From DASZIT01 sp963709665 (GTDB lineage Bacteria > Actinomycetota > Acidimicrobiia > Acidimicrobiales > RAAP-2), in the NCBI GenBank assembly GCA_963709665.1, contig CAVPWU010000002.1:682001-746000 (forward strand): a stretch of 64,000 nt of DNA. The letters are read 5' to 3'. Position numbers and translations under genes: made by a program. The stretch's first letter is position 1; each line of letters starts with the position of its first letter. Shown here in pieces: positions 60,207 to 64,000 of the stretch. The notes below the pieces were generated by a model. It saw only the letters and a program-made list of their open reading frames with translations, did not search any database and was not told the origin of the DNA.

Positions 60207-60212
60207 TACGAT
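60207..60212 (+). promoter_or_regulatory. -10 box of island gene, leaderless start
   Basis: TACGAT, 6 nt before the ATG at 60219, using the same arrangement as the host genes although the coding sequence is much lower in GC. Confidence 0.5.
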
Positions 60213-60218
60213 CTCATC

Positions 60219-62642
60219 ATGTCGTTCGACTCCGCCCACCAAGCAATGGGAGCCATAACCCAGTGGTACGAGGAGATTGGGCCCTCAGGCCGAAATGAAG
60301 CCACAACACGGCTTCAGCTGATTGACCGCATACTCTTTGAGGCCCTTGAGTGGGGTAGGGGAGATTGTATCGCCGAAGATCATCTTGATAATCAATACAC
60401 TGACTATTCCCTTGGTAATCCAATGAAGGTACTTGTCGTTGAGGCAAAGCGAGAGGGACGCTATTTTGACCTGCCGGCGGGACCATCTAACACTTCAGGA
60501 CGGATACAGTCCCTTATTGGTGGCAATCCTGAGCTCGAAGCAGCCCTCACCCAAACAGCCGGTTACTGTATGAACCGGGGCATATGCAATTGGTGCCGTC
60601 TGTAACGGCCATCAACTCGTTGCATTCCTTGGAAGTCGAAAAGATGGGATACCCCCCCTTCAGGGCAGGGCAGTTACATTCCGATCACTCACTGAAATGA
60701 ATGACCGCTTTCTTGAATTCTGGAACTGCCTGAGTCCAGAAGGAATCGAGCAGCAACAGCTAGAACACCTTGTTGGTGGGCCTACGAATCCGCCCCCACC
60801 ACCCAAGTTAAGTCGCCAGCTGGGAGATTATCCCGGATCGCAGCGACGGAACGATCTTCAAACTGATTTAAGCATCCTCGGCGAGGTATTCTTACAAGAT
60901 CTTAATTGGTGAGCCGGAGTTTGAGGAATCCTTCCTACGAGAATGCTACTGCTCAAGTGGTGCATTATCACAATATGCGTTAGTCAGCAGGGAGATTCTT
61001 CGGAACCGTTACGCTGCAATCGAGGCTGAGAAGTCTCTTGATATATCACCAGCGAAGGAAAAGTCATCCGTCTCTCCACACCTGATGGAATCTGCACTCT
61101 CAAAGAGCATTACCAGAAGGCCCATCCTGCTAGTTGGAGATGTGGGAGTTGGCAAGTCCACGTTTCTGGCTCACCTGATCAAGATCGATGCCAAAGAGGA
61201 ACTTGGCGGCAGTATCGTGCTCAAGTTGGATTTCGGCGCTGGACCAGCTCTAAGAAAAGACATCGAGGGTTATGTCGTTGACATTATCGAACGCGACTTG
61301 CGCACGAAATTTGCAATCGATATTCAAGAGAACGCATTCGTACGAGGCGTATACCATGGAGAACTTACCCGGTTCCGGCAAGGCATATGGAAGGGCCTCG
61401 TGGAGTCGGATCCAACCGCATTCCAGCAGCGTGAACTCGAGTATCTTCAGGAGCTATTGAATTCACGAGAAGCCCATCTCAAGGCCTCACTTGAACACAT
61501 CCATCAGGGGCGCCGGCAGGAAATAGTGGTATTTCTTGACAACGTGGACCAGCGAGACCACGAGTTCCAAGAGGCGGTTTTTCTCATTGCCCAAACTATG
61601 GCAGATAGCTGGCCGGTCACGGTGTTCGTTTGCTTGCGGCCAAGCACCTTCAATATCTCTAGGCGGACTGGATCGCTTTCCGCCTATCAGCCGAGAGTGT
61701 TTACTATTTCCCCACCAAGAATCAACGAAGTGCTCCTTAAGAGGCTGAAGTACGCACACCGCCTCTTGATTGATGAAGGGGTACATCTTCAATCCGTTGG
61801 CATCTCTCTGGAGAGTGCTCTACTGACGGACTATATCGGGGTTCTGATTGACTCATTGGAGAAGAGTCATGCCCTGGTCGAGTGTCTCGACAACATGAGT
61901 GGCGGGAATGTGCGAGAGGCGTTGCGCCTACTCACCACCTTCATAGGTAGTGGTCATGTGAATACCAGCAAGATTCTTGGAATTGCTTCCACGACTGGGA
62001 GGTACACAATTGCCTTCCATGAGTTTCTCCGAGCTATAATTTTCGGCGATAACTTCTACTACGATCCTGAATCATCGCCTGCCGCAAATGTGTATGAGCT
62101 GTCATCTCCAGATGGAGGTGAGCATTTCTTGACGCTAGCCATATTGAACTTCGTTCAATCGATCTCGGAGTCGCGGGTTGGTGATAGCGGTTTCGTTGAT
62201 ATTTCTGAGGTCTTCGACTTCGCTCAGGGCTGCGGGTTTGATCGCTCGCGAAATTGAGGAGGCTTTGACTAGGTCTATTTCTAAGGGAATGTTAGAATCA
62301 ACGTTTTCGGGTGAATCAAGCTTCATCGGCACTCGAGTCCGAATCACCCAAGTGGGTTCATACACTTCTCAGCGATTGGTAAACACTTTCGTCTACTCCG
62401 ACGCCATCGTTGTAGATACCCCGATCGTGGACCGTGCGTGGCGAGCGATGATCAAGGATGCCCGAACTATCGATACTCGTGTCGCTCGTGTGGAGGCATT
62501 TGTCGGCTACCTAGACGAGCAATGGGAGGCTGTGGGAGAGAGAATCTCTGGCGTTGAGTGGAGCGCTCATAGTGATGCCATACGAGAAGACATTGGGAGA
62601 ATCGGGTCGAGCATCGCTCGAGCGGCCAGACGTCCGAAGTAA
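60219..62642 (+). CDS. nuclease-AAA+ ATPase fusion, candidate defence protein, three frame slips
   Basis: Joined across skips at 60585, 60898 and 62240, this reads as one protein of about 806 residues. Residues 1-120 match the Type I restriction R-subunit N-terminus (HsdR_N): LIDRILFEALEWGRGDC, then D62 in YTDYS and E75-x-K77 in VLVVEAKREG, a PD-(D/E)XK nuclease site. The second region (VCNGHQLVAFLG) completes the fold. From the third frame come Walker A GDVGVGKST (61139-61165), Walker B EIVVFLDNVDQ and a sensor-like MSGGNVREAL, an Orc1/Cdc6-like AAA+ arrangement, then a winged-helix-like region and a basic C-terminus. A sampled stretch (61261-61320) is 28/60 GC, far below the host. Confidence 0.65.
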
Positions 62643-62647
62643 TTGGG

Positions 62648-62680
62648 TCAGGGTGCGCACTCTGTAACACAGCACCCTCA
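62648..62680 (+). terminator. possible terminator of the island gene
   Basis: TCAGGGTGC (62648-62656) pairs with GCACCCTCA (62672-62680) with one mismatch, 6 nt after the stop. There is no T-run. Confidence 0.4.
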
Positions 62681-62982
62681 AACTGCATCATCTCACTGCT
62701 GGTCCTCATCACGCCGTGATCGTGCTTTCGAATGGTCTGCCATCTCGACTTGCCGAACCGTGTTCCCAGGCAGTACATCCACAACAACCCACACACCACC
62801 CACCCACCACCGGCAGGATCGGTCAAGGCCGGCGCAGCCGCCCGAAGGGGCAGCCTTGACGGATCCGGGCACCGTCACCGAGGGACAATGGACGAGGTCG
62901 GCGGCCAGCCGACCTGCGAGCCACTCCCCCGGACCCGAATTCGGTCCTTGACGAGTAGTCGCATCCATGCGACCATGACCTC
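62681..62982. other. 302-bp intergenic stretch with an inverted repeat
   Basis: No gene is recognised. An 8-bp inverted repeat GTCAAGGC (62822-62829) and GCCTTGAC (62853-62860) with a 23-nt spacer lies upstream of the small helical gene and the replication-initiator-like gene; it could be an origin or operator. Confidence 0.35.
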
Positions 62983-63417
62983 GTGGCCGGCTCCCCCGAC
63001 TTCCGCACCGACAAGAGCGAAAGCACCGAGGGCCGGGGCCTGGCCGCTGGCCGGTGGCGTGGGTTCCACTACCGCCTCCCCGATGACGTAGCCGCCGAGG
63101 CCTTCTCCCAACCCGGCCAGTCGACCGAGGACCTCGACCCCGACATCCGTGACGACATCGCCGAGGGGGCCCTCGAGGAGTCCGAGCTGATCGGCTTCTG
63201 GGTGGCCTGGCACCTGGCCGGTGGGTTCGCCGCCCTCGAGCGGGGCGGGTGGCACCGGGCCACCATCTTCCGGAAGGTCCGCCGCTTCCGGGCCGCCTTC
63301 GGCGTCCACCCCGACGAGTACTCCTTCCCCTGGATCCAGCTCGACCTCGACGCCGCCTGGTCCGACCAGCTCTCCCGTCGTCTCCAATCCGCCCGTACCG
63401 CCCGCCCCTCGGACTGA
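62983..63417 (+). CDS. hypothetical protein, mobile-element type
   Basis: The product is 144 residues from a GTG at 62983. It has a polar N-terminus, then GFWVAWHLAGGFAALERGG (about 83-101) and HRATIFRKVRRFRAAFGVHPDEY, a likely helix-turn-helix segment, ending with LDLDAAWSDQLSRRL. Proteins of this layout occur beside replication initiators of actinobacterial integrative elements, as I recall. No catalytic motif is visible. The composition is high-GC, unlike the island gene just upstream. Confidence 0.5.
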   Translation: MAGSPDFRTDKSESTEGRGLAAGRWRGFHYRLPDDVAAEAFSQPGQSTEDLDPDIRDDIAEGALEESELIGFWVAWHLAGGFAALERGGWHRATIFRKVRRFRAAFGVHPDEYSFPWIQLDLDAAWSDQLSRRLQSARTARPSD

Positions 63418-63491
63418 GCCCCGCCATGACCTGCCCCGACCACAAGCCCCACCGGCTAGTCGCAGATTCGCATCTACGGCCTCCGATCCGT

Positions 63492-64000
63492 ATGACCACC
63501 GAGGGACCCCTGCGGGAGCTCGCCTCCGGTATCGACGCCCTCTACCTATCGGCCCGGACACGATCTCCCCGCACCCTTCGTGGAGCACCTCGAGGACTGC
63601 CGGCAGTGGGCCGCCGAAGCCCGCCGCCCGGCCCCGTGCCAGATCGGGGATACCACCTTCGGCATCGCCGCCCACGGCTGGGGGAAGTACCGCTTCTGCC
63701 TCGACCACGCCACGGCCCGGCTCGGGTTCTCGACCAGCCGCCACCTCCCCACCGTCCGGATCCAGCCCCGGGCCGAGTACCTCCACGCCGTGGGCCCCAC
63801 CCAGGCCGTCACCTCGTTCCGGTCGCTCCTCGGGCCCGACCTCGGCGACATCCGTTTCGGCGGTCAGCCGGGTCGACCTCTTCGCCGACTGGCAGGGCTG
63901 GTCGGCGAACGTCGACGACGGACCCCGCTTCGTCTGCCGGGCCGACACCCGCCGCACCTACGAGGTGGCCGGGGCACTGACCGGCTTCGAGTTCGGGACC
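63492..64000 (+). CDS. replication-initiator-like protein, partial, two frame slips
   Basis: The gene runs off the right edge. From the ATG at 63492 it reads MTTEGPLRELASGIDALYLSA, skips one base near 63555 to continue GHDLPAPFVEHLEDCRQW, and near 63859 slips again to read AVSRVDLFADWQGW, FVCRADTRRTYE, LTGFEFGT. The SRVDLFADWQGW and TGFEFG blocks recall Rep_trans-type rolling-circle replication initiators of actinobacterial plasmids and integrative elements, whose catalytic Tyr would lie beyond the window. The slips may be sequencing indels or decay. No replication origin is proven. Confidence 0.5.

Overview
The window is GC-rich throughout, with dense, overlapping genes, many GTG starts, F420-type and Rieske proteins, an FtsR-type MerR regulator and secreted proteins carrying GYWLVASDGG-type repeats. 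Together these suggest a high-GC actinobacterium, most likely of the class Acidimicrobiia (inference; no marker gene was searched). Many genes appear leaderless, with a TANNNT hexamer 6-8 nt before the start codon.

Layout. (1) 1-4.1 kb is accessory: a truncated SCO1-like gene, then small unrelated genes, several immunity-like or decayed, separated by copies of a ~23-bp motif. (2) 4.1-10 kb: F420-dependent nitroreductase-like protein, glycine cleavage genes gcvPB-gcvPA-gcvT, a PD-(D/E)XK-like protein and an FtsR-like regulator. (3) 9.8-19.5 kb: a MhuD-like/DUF2889/lipoprotein operon, gamma carbonic anhydrase, amidohydrolase, a secreted repeat protein, TMEM175-like channel, cytochrome P450, tRNA-Pro(GGG). 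(4) 19.5-26.7 kb: der, a DUF512 protein, ispH and several genes with apparent single-base frame slips. (5) 26.7-32.2 kb: one long leftward operon scpA-scpB-rluB-aroH-tyrA-aroA-cmk-plsC, linking chromosome segregation, RNA modification, aromatic amino acids and lipid synthesis, divergent from trpS. (6) 33-49 kb: a second leftward series containing a DoxX-Rieske fusion, desaturase, HAD phosphatase, phasin-like protein, tlyA, nadK, recN, pyrG, NUDIX, xerD, a DksA-like protein, an M50 protease and a YfhO-like protein. Regions 4-6 match the conserved actinobacterial tlyA-nadK-recN-pyrG-xerD-scpAB-rluB-cmk-der block, with insertions. (7) 49-59.6 kb: PMT-type glycosyltransferase, small membrane proteins, a DapB-like dehydrogenase, a TetR/NmrA pair with a visible operator, and a large secreted repeat protein.

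(8) 60.2-62.7 kb is a clearly lower-GC island. It holds one ~806-residue protein, readable only through three +1 frame slips, that joins a Type I restriction (HsdR-N)-like nuclease domain to an Orc1/Cdc6-like AAA+ ATPase and a C-terminal regulatory region. It is followed at the right edge by a small mobile-element-type gene and a replication-initiator-like gene, also frame-slipped and truncated by the window. This block and the 5' immunity-type array are the best candidates for undescribed defence or conflict systems.

Caution: at least nine frame slips or internal stops are inferred, one in the normally essential ispH. Sequencing indels are therefore a serious alternative to real gene decay.
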